16,074 nucleotides of DNA from Spirochaetaceae bacterium (GCA_016342385.1 JAEINM010000040.1:1-16074), one strand, 5' to 3'. Counted from the stretch's first letter, positions 7,886 to 14,970 are shown. Numbers and translations: made by a program. The notes: generated by a model from the letters alone, not told the origin.

Positions 7886-9067
7886 ATGGCAGACATTGAG
7901 GAGTTTACGACTGAAAAAACTCTTACAGAAATATTGGTATATTATATATCACTGCTGTTGGATTATAAAAAAATAATTTTGGGAACAACTTTTATATCTA
8001 TGGTATTAGTTATTCTGTTCTCCATCATCTCTATAATGCTTCCACCGCACATCAGTCCTCTCCCGAACCAGTATCGTGCTTATGCAATAGTTCTCTTTCA
8101 CGAAAGTGGCGGCAACACAGGTATGATGTCCTTGCTTTCTACATTTGGTGTTGAATCCAGTACTTCTGAGACTTCAGTGACTCAACTGGCAATTAAGGTT
8201 TTACAAAGCCGCTCTTTTATTGATGGTATTGTAAAAAATTTTAATATAATTAATAAATACAATATTGAGACTATGGTTACAACGAAATCTAGAGAAATTA
8301 TTATTGAAAATTCAGAATATACCCTAGATCGAGATACGGGTACTCTTGCTATATCTTTTACTGATATTGATCCTGTATTTGCTTCAGAGTTGGTCAATTA
8401 TGAAGTAAATCTTCTGGAGAAATGGTTTTTGGAACAGGATGTCTCACTGCGCTCTGTTGAGCTCTCCAAGATGGAGGAAAAGCTCAATAATCTGACAAAA
8501 GAAATATCCGAAATAGAAGGAGATATTAAAAACTTTCAACAGCAGCATGGTGTGTTAGATATCAATGAGATTGCATCGGTTCAATCGGCTATGATATCAG
8601 ACCTCAGAACGATTCTTAATCAGGTTGAACTGGAGATTGATGATTATTCGGAATATTCTACAATTGAGGATCCAGCTCTTACGATATTAAAAAACCGACG
8701 ACAAAACATAATTAATCAGATTATGCGAATAGAAGGAGGCTATGTCAGTAGTGACGGTCGAAACATGCCTTCAACCCAGGAATTGCCACAACTCTCGATG
8801 AATTTCGCGCATATGAAAGCAGAGCTGGCTTTAAAGAATCAATTATTTCAGACTCTTTCTGAAAGATATGAAATTACAAAACTGGCTGCTGCGGAGGAAG
8901 GGGTATTTAGAGTCTTTGAATATGCTGAGATCCCTGAACAAAAGATTGGACCTTCACGGGGGCGTTTATGTATGATCGTAACAATGGTGGCTTTTATGTC
9001 ATCTATAATGTTTTCATTATTGATTAATACAATAAAAAGCATAAATCCGGATAAAAGGAGAAAATGA
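7886..9067 (+). CDS. Wzz/chain-length-determinant family polysaccharide co-polymerase
   Basis: A 393-residue inner-membrane protein expected to set chain length of the polysaccharide made by the divergent operon. It has the classic layout: a short cytoplasmic N-terminus with LVYYISLLLDYKKII, TM1 at about 29-51, a periplasmic domain with a predicted coiled coil near 185-222, a Pro-Gly segment PEQKIGPSRG (350-359) before TM2, and TM2 at about 360-381. Only 12 basic residues follow, with no Walker motifs or Tyr cluster, so it is not a BY-kinase fusion. The N-terminal MADIEEFTTEKTLTEIL is family-typical and supports the ATG at 7886. It is the only plus-strand gene here and converges on the PilZ gene with 14 bases between stops and no clear terminator. 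Whether it serves a Wzy-type or an ABC-type exporter cannot be told. Confidence 0.92.
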   Translation: MADIEEFTTEKTLTEILVYYISLLLDYKKIILGTTFISMVLVILFSIISIMLPPHISPLPNQYRAYAIVLFHESGGNTGMMSLLSTFGVESSTSETSVTQLAIKVLQSRSFIDGIVKNFNIINKYNIETMVTTKSREIIIENSEYTLDRDTGTLAISFTDIDPVFASELVNYEVNLLEKWFLEQDVSLRSVELSKMEEKLNNLTKEISEIEGDIKNFQQQHGVLDINEIASVQSAMISDLRTILNQVELEIDDYSEYSTIEDPALTILKNRRQNIINQIMRIEGGYVSSDGRNMPSTQELPQLSMNFAHMKAELALKNQLFQTLSERYEITKLAAAEEGVFRVFEYAEIPEQKIGPSRGRLCMIVTMVAFMSSIMFSLLINTIKSINPDKRRK

Positions 9068-9081
9068 AAATCTAATCTTAA

Positions 9082-10107
9082 TTATCTGGTCAATCCCGTT
9101 GTTCCGTATTCCTGAATAATCTTTTTTATGAGTTTTTTATGGTTCACTTTGAACTCACAACCAAATCCTTCAGGTTTCTCATGTTCCCCACGGGAATTTA
9201 TCCATGTAACCCGGCTCGGGATCTTAACCTTATTCCCATTGACCTCAAAAGCCACAGCACCGGAATCCTTTACTTGAATCTCAGACAGATCACAGGAAAT
9301 AAAACAGCCGCCTTTTGAAATATCCAGTATAGTCGAGTTTTTGGAGATCCCATCTGAAATCCATTGTCCACTAACATTGATCTGCTGTCTTAAGGAGAAA
9401 CGTTTCTGCAGGAAGTGTTGAATATCTTTTTTCTGGGCTTTACTCAGGTTTTTAAACATGATCCCGTAACCATCATTTGTCTGCCGCATAATCTGGCCTG
9501 AACAGCTTATCTCCAGCCGGTCAGATTTAAATGTAATATCATGATCTCTTTCGGTAGAGAGTTCTTCATCTGATTTAATGACAAAGCAGCCCCCGACTGA
9601 TAAATCGTTGACATTCATCTTTTTTGAATCAATTTCTATGACATGATGTATGGGTATACGGACACTCTCTCTCCAATGCCTTTGTAAAGCCTGAAAGTAG
9701 GGCGCTCTGAAGTTTTTCTGTATGACATAACCTACAATGAGTATAAGAATAATATTTCCTGCAAACATTAATCCATTTTGAAAGCCTGGAACCGTTTTCA
9801 GGTAGTATACAGGTCTTGATATCCATTTCACAATAAAATCTATGAGTATAAGTGTGCTGTGTACTATAAAAACATACCAGGTGGTTTTATTGACAAAATA
9901 GAAACCTATTCCCACTAGAGGTGCTGTTATCAGCCACAGTCCGGCGAAAAAACCGAATCCATTAAAAAAATTCCTGAAAATCAGATGAAAGGGAACCTGT
10001 CCCAGTAATTTGATTAAAAGAATATTGGCAAGAGGAGCCAGGATATAGACCGCAATTATCAGATAGTGATTAACAGGGCGTTTTACAATGACTTTTATTT
10101 TGCCCAT
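9082..10107 (-). CDS. Four-TM membrane protein with tandem PilZ domains
   Basis: A likely cyclic-di-GMP receptor in the inner membrane. Four hydrophobic helices at about 12-35, 48-72, 77-94 and 112-130 precede two cytoplasmic PilZ domains. PilZ-1 has RESVR (146-150), NDLSVGG (167-173) and ends YGIMF. PilZ-2 has RFSLR (236-240), LDISKGG (261-267) and GFGCEF (314-319). Both therefore keep the RxxxR and DxSxxG c-di-GMP-binding motifs. I use the ATG at 10107, which follows AGGGTGG by 8 bases. A GTG at 10119 would add four residues but its ribosome-binding site abuts the codon. The start overlaps the upstream lipoprotein gene by 13 bases, so the two are probably co-translated. A link to the cyclase or polysaccharide genes is possible but unproven. 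Confidence 0.9.
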   Translation of the reverse strand: MGKIKVIVKRPVNHYLIIAVYILAPLANILLIKLLGQVPFHLIFRNFFNGFGFFAGLWLITAPLVGIGFYFVNKTTWYVFIVHSTLILIDFIVKWISRPVYYLKTVPGFQNGLMFAGNIILILIVGYVIQKNFRAPYFQALQRHWRESVRIPIHHVIEIDSKKMNVNDLSVGGCFVIKSDEELSTERDHDITFKSDRLEISCSGQIMRQTNDGYGIMFKNLSKAQKKDIQHFLQKRFSLRQQINVSGQWISDGISKNSTILDISKGGCFISCDLSEIQVKDSGAVAFEVNGNKVKIPSRVTWINSRGEHEKPEGFGCEFKVNHKKLIKKIIQEYGTTGLTR

Positions 10108-10508
10108 AATAAATACCACCCTGTCGGTTCTGCATCAGGATCAAGACTGGAATGGATTTCTGATTCACTTTCTTCTTCGACGGCGGATACACCGATATCC
10201 CACAATCCATCTCCTAGAGAATCGTATTCTATTCTATACAAAGGTATAGCTTTGGGGATTGGGGTCGTATTTAATTGTATCCAATCCGGTTCTCCATGAT
10301 TTTTATAATAGAGATTATATGAATCAATAGCAGATTGATCATCATGGGTCCAGACAACAGTTACCGAATCTGTTGTCTTAAAAAATTCTTCTAAAACCTC
10401 ATCGACAGTGAATTTGGTTATTGTCGGCATGGCACAGGATGAAAAGATAGATATGAAATGAATGAAAGTAAAAAAAAGAAAACCGACAATGATTTTTTGA
10501 TTTTTCAT
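10095..10508 (-). CDS. Small putative lipoprotein with FN3-like domain
   Basis: A 137-residue protein with an N-terminal Lys-rich, hydrophobic signal (residues 1-22) and a relaxed lipobox IFSSC ending at Cys25. Residue Cys25 would be lipidated. Residues 45-120 look like one fibronectin-type-III-like beta sandwich: VTVVWTHDDQ, then YNLYYKN, then YRIEYDSLGDGLWDIGVSAV. No enzyme motif is visible. The ATG at 10508 follows GGAGG by 5 bases. A TTG at 10520 lies inside that same site and is rejected. It overlaps the PilZ gene by 13 bases, which suggests a paired function, perhaps an envelope partner of the PilZ protein. I do not recognise it as a named family. Confidence 0.75.
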   Translation of the reverse strand: MKNQKIIVGFLFFTFIHFISIFSSCAMPTITKFTVDEVLEEFFKTTDSVTVVWTHDDQSAIDSYNLYYKNHGEPDWIQLNTTPIPKAIPLYRIEYDSLGDGLWDIGVSAVEEESESEIHSSLDPDAEPTGWYLLWAK

Positions 10509-10513
10509 TTTTA

Positions 10514-10533
10514 CCTCCAAAAGGAGTTCCTTT
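10514..10533 (-). promoter_or_regulatory. Mutually exclusive hairpins over the lipoprotein Shine-Dalgarno site
   Basis: On the minus strand the order is AAAGGA, AC, TCCTTT, TGGAGG, then TAAAAATG. AAAGGA can pair with TCCTTT. The CTCC that overlaps the second arm can instead pair with GGAG of the Shine-Dalgarno across a TTTT tetraloop. Only one pairing can form at a time, so access to the ribosome-binding site could be switched. The stems are only 4-6 bp and may be chance. Confidence 0.3.
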
Positions 10534-10575
10534 ACTAATTAATATAATCTTTTTTTAGTCAAAAAAAAACAGTTT

Positions 10576-11307
10576 TCACAATATTCTTTTATGATTTTGA
10601 ACGTAGTTGAGCCAGTACTTAACTCCTTTGCTCTCTGCCATCTTAAAAACTTTTTGAAATCCCTTGCCATAGATCGGACTTTTATCCTCCATCAGTTGAT
10701 GAATCCTATAGGAAGCTTCTGGAGATATCATATCTTTCAGTATTAGATAAGCTGTAAACTGACAGCTTCCCTCTTCCAGTTGTGGACTGAGGTCTGTCAG
10801 ATTCCGGCTGTAGAACCATATATGCATCAACTCATGGGCACAGGCTGTGATAAATGATGATTCAGGAAGTCCTTTGAGAATATATATATCCATCGTGAAA
10901 TTTCTGATTATGCCATTGACAGTCTCTCTCTGAAACCGGGCAAATCCCTGTTTTTCCGATGAGCCTGCCAGACTTTTTAATCGGCTTCTGTCAATGAGGT
11001 AAAATTCCGGTCTGAAAGGTAAAATCTCTATTCCAAGATTTTCCAGCTTATGGTGGACCGTTTTCAGCAGAAGTTTTCCTTTTACCCGATCTTCAACAGC
11101 AGATTTATGACATAGCATACAGATTCTTCTACCGTCACTATACGTGGTCCCCCCTTTGGTCAGTTCCCGTGATATGAGCCGCCCACAGTAGTTGCAGGTA
11201 GGCACTTTATTTAAATGTTCTACATGATAGGAATTCCCCCAGTAATCTTTAAAATACCGGCCTGTAATCTGTCTTTTGCAATGGCTGCAGAGAAGGGGAG
11301 TTCTCAC
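10576..11307 (-). CDS. DA1-like LIM-domain HExxH metallopeptidase
   Basis: A 243-residue protein with two zinc modules. Residues 7-67 form a LIM-like finger: C7-x2-C10, H28-x2-H31, C38-x2-C41, C63-x2-C66. The peptidase domain has CAHELMHIW (156-164), an HExxH zinc site with His158, Glu159 and His162. LEEGSCQ (177-183) follows and supplies the likely third ligand. The layout HELMHxW...LSP.LEEGSCQ matches the DA1 family, known from plant ubiquitin-activated peptidases that carry a LIM domain. There is no signal peptide, so it should act in the cytoplasm. The start is GTG; an in-frame TGA lies four codons upstream, so no longer form is possible, and the best ribosome-binding candidate GGGAG is about 13 bases away. 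Substrate in bacteria is unknown. Confidence 0.85.
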   Translation of the reverse strand: MRTPLLCSHCKRQITGRYFKDYWGNSYHVEHLNKVPTCNYCGRLISRELTKGGTTYSDGRRICMLCHKSAVEDRVKGKLLLKTVHHKLENLGIEILPFRPEFYLIDRSRLKSLAGSSEKQGFARFQRETVNGIIRNFTMDIYILKGLPESSFITACAHELMHIWFYSRNLTDLSPQLEEGSCQFTAYLILKDMISPEASYRIHQLMEDKSPIYGKGFQKVFKMAESKGVKYWLNYVQNHKRIL

Positions 11308-11404
11308 TGGTTTATCTCATCTCCCTAATTATTTTGAGTTCAGTCAAATGAAAGGTAAAGGTGGCAACCGCATAGAGCAGATCTTTTTCTGCCTGCCCCC
11401 CCTC

Positions 11405-11429
11405 AAAAAATCCCCCGGATGTGATTTTT
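11405..11429 (-). terminator. Possible intrinsic terminator of the decarboxylase operon
   Basis: On the minus strand AAAAATC (11429-11423) pairs with GATTTTT (11412-11406) across a 10-base GC-rich loop, with T residues continuing to 11405. An inner ATCC/GGAT pairing is also possible. It lies about 55 bases past the stop of the GIN lipoprotein gene and about 100 bases before the DA1-like gene. The rest of the 11308-11484 gap has only short palindromes and no convincing -35/-10 pair. Confidence 0.4.
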
Positions 11430-11484
11430 CCATAAATCTTTGGAATTCTCCCGTTAGGGAATAGAGGGGCATTTCCCATCAGGT

Positions 11485-12207
11485 TTAGAATCTTTCCAAT
11501 CTGGAAGCCCCGGAAATATCAATATTATGCAGAGTCGGGTTTCCTGAATAGTAGAGAGCCGAGGCTCCTGAAACAGATGCTGTGAGAGCTCCCGATAAGT
11601 TCACATAAACTTCACTGGCTCCACTTACCGCAATATCACCATCTGTCGATGCAGTATTTTTACAATCTAATTCACTGGCACCGGAGCAGTCTATTATCAT
11701 CTGTCCAGTTGAAGTGATCGAACTAATAGTGAGTTCGCTTGCACCGCTGACCTGACAATCTATATGGGCAGATGAAATGAAATCTATTCTGACATCACTT
11801 GCACCACTGACATCGGTATAAAAACTACTGCTGTTTTGAAAACCGGAAACAACAGCAGCTGATGCACCGCTTACCTTCAGAGAGTTCAATTCCGGCATAA
11901 TAACCGTGACATTAAATTCAATATGACTGAAGAAATAACCGGATTCCAGATCAAGAGTCAGCATGTTGTCGGTTACATATACTTCCAGATAAGGAAGAAT
12001 ATTGTCATCACATGAGACTATAACTGAGTATTCATCACCTTTCATGGTTGTAAGATCGCAGGTATTTGACGCTCTAATCGATGTGAAGTCAGTTAGACTG
12101 TAGCTGTTTTCAACAATATTTCCGGAGCCGCGAATCCCCAGAATGTCGCAACCTGAAAACACAAAAGATATGGAAACTAGAAGTAGTATTAATGGCCCTT
12201 TTTTCAT
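11485..12207 (-). CDS. GIN-domain (DUF2807) putative adhesin lipoprotein
   Basis: A 240-residue exported protein. The signal peptide runs to about residue 19 and ends with the lipobox FSGC, so Cys20 is probably lipidated. The body is the head GIN domain of DUF2807 putative auto-transporter adhesins, opening with GSGNIVENSYSLTDFTSI. From residue 113 it carries seven SGAS motifs at intervals of 18-21 residues, which implies a beta-helix or solenoid. No catalytic motif is seen. The ATG follows AGGTG by 8 bases and lies 27 bases after the HAD gene. Such proteins are often surface-located but their role is poorly understood. It is the last gene of the decarboxylase operon, which makes its functional link to the others unclear. 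Confidence 0.88.
   Translation of the reverse strand: MKKGPLILLLVSISFVFSGCDILGIRGSGNIVENSYSLTDFTSIRASNTCDLTTMKGDEYSVIVSCDDNILPYLEVYVTDNMLTLDLESGYFFSHIEFNVTVIMPELNSLKVSGASAAVVSGFQNSSSFYTDVSGASDVRIDFISSAHIDCQVSGASELTISSITSTGQMIIDCSGASELDCKNTASTDGDIAVSGASEVYVNLSGALTASVSGASALYYSGNPTLHNIDISGASRLERF
11503..11871 (-). repeat. Seven SGAS-centred repeat units within the GIN gene
   Basis: SGAS occurs at residues 113, 134, 154, 175, 195, 213 and 232, with a degenerate SGAL at 205. The usual flank is a hydrophobic residue or Val before and Ala, Asp or Glu after. The period of about 20 residues (60 bases) fits one beta-helix rung per unit. DNA copies differ at many codons, so this is an old repeat, not a recent tandem expansion. 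Confidence 0.8.
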
Positions 12208-12234
12208 AAATTATTCACCTTTTTATTGAGTTAC

Positions 12235-12852
12235 CTATAAAACCCCAGTCATATGAAGACCTGTTACTTTTGAGAGATCTTTCTTTAATCCCCCCGGCTT
12301 TTTTAAATGTATTGATTGAATGCCAAGTTTCCGGGCAGCTTCTGTATTTTTCTTTGAATCATCTATATAAAGGCATTCATCCGCCTTTAGGGCATATTTT
12401 TCCATCAATAGAGAAAAGATTGCCGGGTCTGGTTTAATCAATTTGACAGCGGCAGAGACGATTCCCCCATTAAAGAAACGGAAAAAATCATATTTTTGAA
12501 AAGTTTTCTGAAACAGATCACTATGATAATTTGTCAGATAATACAAGTTGAAGCCCCTTTTTTTCAGCTTCTTCAATAGATCTGTATTCTGTTCGATGGG
12601 AGTTAATACTTTCATAAAATCGCTATGATCTTTCAGAAGGGTTTCTTTTCCGGGATTTCGAGAATATATTGCCTGAAGAGCTGCTTCCCGGCTTATAGAT
12701 CCCCGATCCAATTCCACCCATTCTTTGCTCATGTATATTTCCCTGAATATAAAATTCACATCCTTGTTTTTCAGGCCCGTACTTTTTAGAAGTTTTTTCG
12801 GCTGGAAATTAATCAGGACATTGCCGAGATCAAATATTATATTCTCAATCAT
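12235..12852 (-). CDS. HAD-IA family phosphatase, YihX-like
   Basis: A 205-residue haloacid-dehalogenase-superfamily hydrolase. Motif I is FDLGNVL (7-13) with nucleophile Asp8. The usual acid/base Asp two residues later is Gly10, as in the YihX group, which includes alpha-glucose-1-phosphate phosphatase. Motif II is LTN (106-108), motif III is KP (140-141), and motif IV is YIDDSKKN (162-169) with Asp164 and Asp165. The cap helices fall at 16-80. It overlaps the RIC-like gene by four bases (ATGA), so translation is coupled. A sugar-phosphate or nucleotide substrate is likely but not defined here. The assignment to the HAD superfamily is secure; the YihX subgroup is probable. Confidence 0.9.
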   Translation of the reverse strand: MIENIIFDLGNVLINFQPKKLLKSTGLKNKDVNFIFREIYMSKEWVELDRGSISREAALQAIYSRNPGKETLLKDHSDFMKVLTPIEQNTDLLKKLKKRGFNLYYLTNYHSDLFQKTFQKYDFFRFFNGGIVSAAVKLIKPDPAIFSLLMEKYALKADECLYIDDSKKNTEAARKLGIQSIHLKKPGGLKKDLSKVTGLHMTGVL

Positions 12853-13529
12853 ATCATTTTAAAGAGGATGCTGTTCTCCATATGAATGTGAACGAATGTT
12901 TCCTTTTCCAGTGTATTGAGAAGTTCATAGATTTTAACTACTCTGGGAGAAGCGTCTTCCGGTAGTGAAAAATCATTGGTAAGAGTGTTTATTTTTTTGA
13001 AAATTATCCCGGCCGAGTCGTGTTCATCTTCAGTATCAATCATATATTTTACTATTCTGTCCCGCAGCTCTTTTGTTCTGTTTGAACTGTATTCCCTTAA
13101 GAGTGTAAAGAGATTCTGCTCCTCTTTTTTCTGGTGAGCTTCCATCTCTTCTTGAAGAGAAAAAAACAATTGGCGCAGTTGATTCTGTTGTTCTGAATCG
13201 GAATTGTCCAATAGGAACAACATCTTGATCTCATTCATAGTATTATTCATGAATTTGTGATGATGGCCCTCTATAAAATCGAGAATTTTATCAATAGGTT
13301 CATTTTCCCAGTAAATCACTTTTGATTTCATCAGTTTAAACTCATCAACAGCCAGATCCAGCTCGCTGATCACATCGGATTCCAAGAGATTTTGTTTCCT
13401 TATGGCCTCTTCCAGAGTGGTATTCCCCTTAAAGGAAAAATCAATTTTATATTTATTGAGAACATCTACCGTATAGGGGTGTTTAGCTACTATTTGCCCC
13501 AGTGTCTGTGTTTTATCTATGTTGTTCAT
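12849..13529 (-). CDS. RIC/ScdA-type hemerythrin-like di-iron protein with altered N-terminal motif
   Basis: A 226-residue protein with an N-terminal DUF542 (ScdA_N) segment at about 8-45, then a hemerythrin-like four-helix domain. RIC proteins such as YtfE and ScdA restore Fe-S clusters damaged by nitric oxide or oxidants. Likely iron ligands are in HHH (89-91), H132-x3-E136, H170, and H214-x3-E218. The N-terminal motif usually reads IDFCCGG; here it is IDFSFKG, so both cysteines are lost. That may change or abolish the cysteine-dependent part of its function. The start follows GGAGG by 4 bases and overlaps the decarboxylase gene by 17 bases. Membership in the RIC-like group is likely; a plain hemerythrin-domain sensor is the main alternative. 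Confidence 0.85.
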   Translation of the reverse strand: MNNIDKTQTLGQIVAKHPYTVDVLNKYKIDFSFKGNTTLEEAIRKQNLLESDVISELDLAVDEFKLMKSKVIYWENEPIDKILDFIEGHHHKFMNNTMNEIKMLFLLDNSDSEQQNQLRQLFFSLQEEMEAHQKKEEQNLFTLLREYSSNRTKELRDRIVKYMIDTEDEHDSAGIIFKKINTLTNDFSLPEDASPRVVKIYELLNTLEKETFVHIHMENSILFKMI

Positions 13530-14934
13530 AGTTCCTCCAGTTTTCTTTTAGATAATTTCCGGTTTCAATTACACTTTCTAATAGATAGCGTAAATTTTTT
13601 TCATTCATATTCTGGTGAGTGAATAAAAGTCTCAGTGTAAGAGCTTTTCCAATATATCCATAAGCCAGAAGCATTTTTCCGCTTTTATACAACTCTGTCC
13701 TGAGAATCTGATTAAACCTGTTGGTATTTCCATCAATTTTATACCTGAAGCATAGATTGAAAGATTCCCTGGGAACGACCATTTCCAGTTCTTCACTCTC
13801 GGTAATTATCCCTTCTCCAAGCTCTGCCAGTTTATGGTATTTTTCTATTCTATCTCCAAAACCGGATTTCTGATAGTATTTCCAGTCGAGAAACCATTTC
13901 AGACTGTCCACTCTCCGTCCGCACTGGAGGGAATAGGTTCCTAAATTGTAATCGCCACCATTGTCCTCTTTTCTGTGAAGATAGCTTTTATCTCCGACAT
14001 TACAGGTAAAATCCATAATACCGGGGCGATTATTGAAGAGTAGAACATTGCAGATAAGAGATGTTCCTGGCATTTTATGAAAATCCAAAGTAAAAGAGTC
14101 TACAGATTCAAGACCGGTCAGATATTTATTTTTTAGACTGTCACTAAATATAGCAGCCCCCCCCCAGGCTCCATCGGCATGGAGCCAGAACTTGTATTTA
14201 TCCCGTAGTTTTATTATAGCGGGCAGGGGATCAAAGGCTCCTCTTACAGTGGTTCCCAGAGTCGCTGTGACAAAGAAGGGATCACCCCCCCTTTCTTTGA
14301 CAAGATTGATTTCCTGTTCCAGTATTTCGACATTCATTTTGCCCTTTTTATCAACGGGAATCTTTATCAGATGATCCAGTCCTATACCCAGTATATTCAC
14401 AGTTTTATCGAGAGAGTAATGAGCGTTTTCACTGACAAAGGCAAAGAGTTGCCTATGGCCCGATAATCCGGTGGATTTCATATGATCAGAGACTATGTTT
14501 CTAGCGGTCATCATGGCAATCATATTGGCATTGCTCGATCCTGTGGTCATCTGACCTTCTCCATCTGTAAATTCTGCCAATCTGATCATCTGGTCAATCA
14601 TGTATTTTTCCATAAGAACTGATACAGGTGCAGCTTCATAACTTCCGGCAGAAGTCTGGGATACGGCTGATGCGATTTCTCCGGCGATGGAGGGGATATT
14701 AGCACCGGACCACATTCTGTTGCTGAAACCGAAGTGATGTGTTTTTACACAATAATGTAAATATTTATCTATCCAGTATCCTATGGTTCCGGGATCTTCT
14801 CTCTTCCTGGATTCATCGAGATTTAGAATCCTCTTTAGATCCTCAGGATCCAAAGCTTCTGTAATTCGTTCTTGTTTATCTGAACTTAGAAAAGTTTCAA
14901 TTGACTTGAAAAGATCCTTAAGAATATAAGTCAT
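13513..14934 (-). CDS. Group II PLP-dependent amino-acid decarboxylase (GAD/CSAD-like)
   Basis: A 473-residue enzyme of the pyridoxal-dependent decarboxylase family. Key sites are NRMWSGAN (72-79), TGSSNANM (131-138), His172 in ENAHYS that stacks on PLP, HADGAWGG (252-259) with Asp254, and DFHK (284-287) with Schiff-base Lys287. The stretch LQCGRRVDSLKWFLDWKY is close to that in glutamate decarboxylase GAD65 and cysteine-sulfinate decarboxylase. Possible substrates are glutamate, aspartate, cysteine sulfinate or diaminobutyrate; sequence alone does not decide. No antiporter is adjacent, so this is not a standard acid-resistance cassette. The gene is first of an operon with RIC-like, HAD and GIN genes. 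The start lacks a ribosome-binding site and lies just after a promoter. Confidence 0.9.
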   Translation of the reverse strand: MTYILKDLFKSIETFLSSDKQERITEALDPEDLKRILNLDESRKREDPGTIGYWIDKYLHYCVKTHHFGFSNRMWSGANIPSIAGEIASAVSQTSAGSYEAAPVSVLMEKYMIDQMIRLAEFTDGEGQMTTGSSNANMIAMMTARNIVSDHMKSTGLSGHRQLFAFVSENAHYSLDKTVNILGIGLDHLIKIPVDKKGKMNVEILEQEINLVKERGGDPFFVTATLGTTVRGAFDPLPAIIKLRDKYKFWLHADGAWGGAAIFSDSLKNKYLTGLESVDSFTLDFHKMPGTSLICNVLLFNNRPGIMDFTCNVGDKSYLHRKEDNGGDYNLGTYSLQCGRRVDSLKWFLDWKYYQKSGFGDRIEKYHKLAELGEGIITESEELEMVVPRESFNLCFRYKIDGNTNRFNQILRTELYKSGKMLLAYGYIGKALTLRLLFTHQNMNEKNLRYLLESVIETGNYLKENWRNYEQHR

Positions 14935-14940
14935 AAATCA

Positions 14941-14970
14941 ATTATAACCCTATGATTGCAGATCAGTCAA
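14941..14970 (-). promoter_or_regulatory. Sigma-70-type promoter of the decarboxylase operon, likely leaderless
   Basis: On the minus strand TTGACT (14970-14965), an 18-base spacer and perfect TATAAT (14946-14941) form a strong promoter in the 42-base gap after the cyclase. TATAAT ends 6 bases before the ATG at 14934, which puts the expected start at or beside the A of the ATG. No Shine-Dalgarno is present, consistent with a leaderless transcript. Confidence 0.7.

Noticed and set aside
7886..9067. Wzz-like protein as a bacterial tyrosine kinase (Wzc)
   Set aside because: The protein ends 12 residues after TM2 and has no Walker motifs or Tyr-rich tail.
10508..10520. TTG start at 10520 for the lipoprotein
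   Set aside because: The codon lies within the GGAGG site that serves the ATG at 10508.
10540..10562. TTGACT on the minus strand as a -35 box for the lipoprotein operon
   Set aside because: No TATAAT-like hexamer lies 15-19 bases downstream; the nearest (TATATT) is only 12 away.
10550..10569. T7/A9 inverted repeat as a terminator after the DA1-like gene
   Set aside because: The stem is entirely A-T pairs and too weak; more likely a plain homopolymer run.
11276..11464. 62-codon plus-strand frame before the DA1-like gene
   Set aside because: It overlaps the DA1-like N-terminus that encodes the first Cys pair, has no ribosome-binding site and shows no recognisable features.
11435..11475. TCCC/GGGA palindrome near 11440-11460 as the operon terminator
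   Set aside because: Only four base pairs and no following T tract; the hairpin at 11405-11429 fits better.
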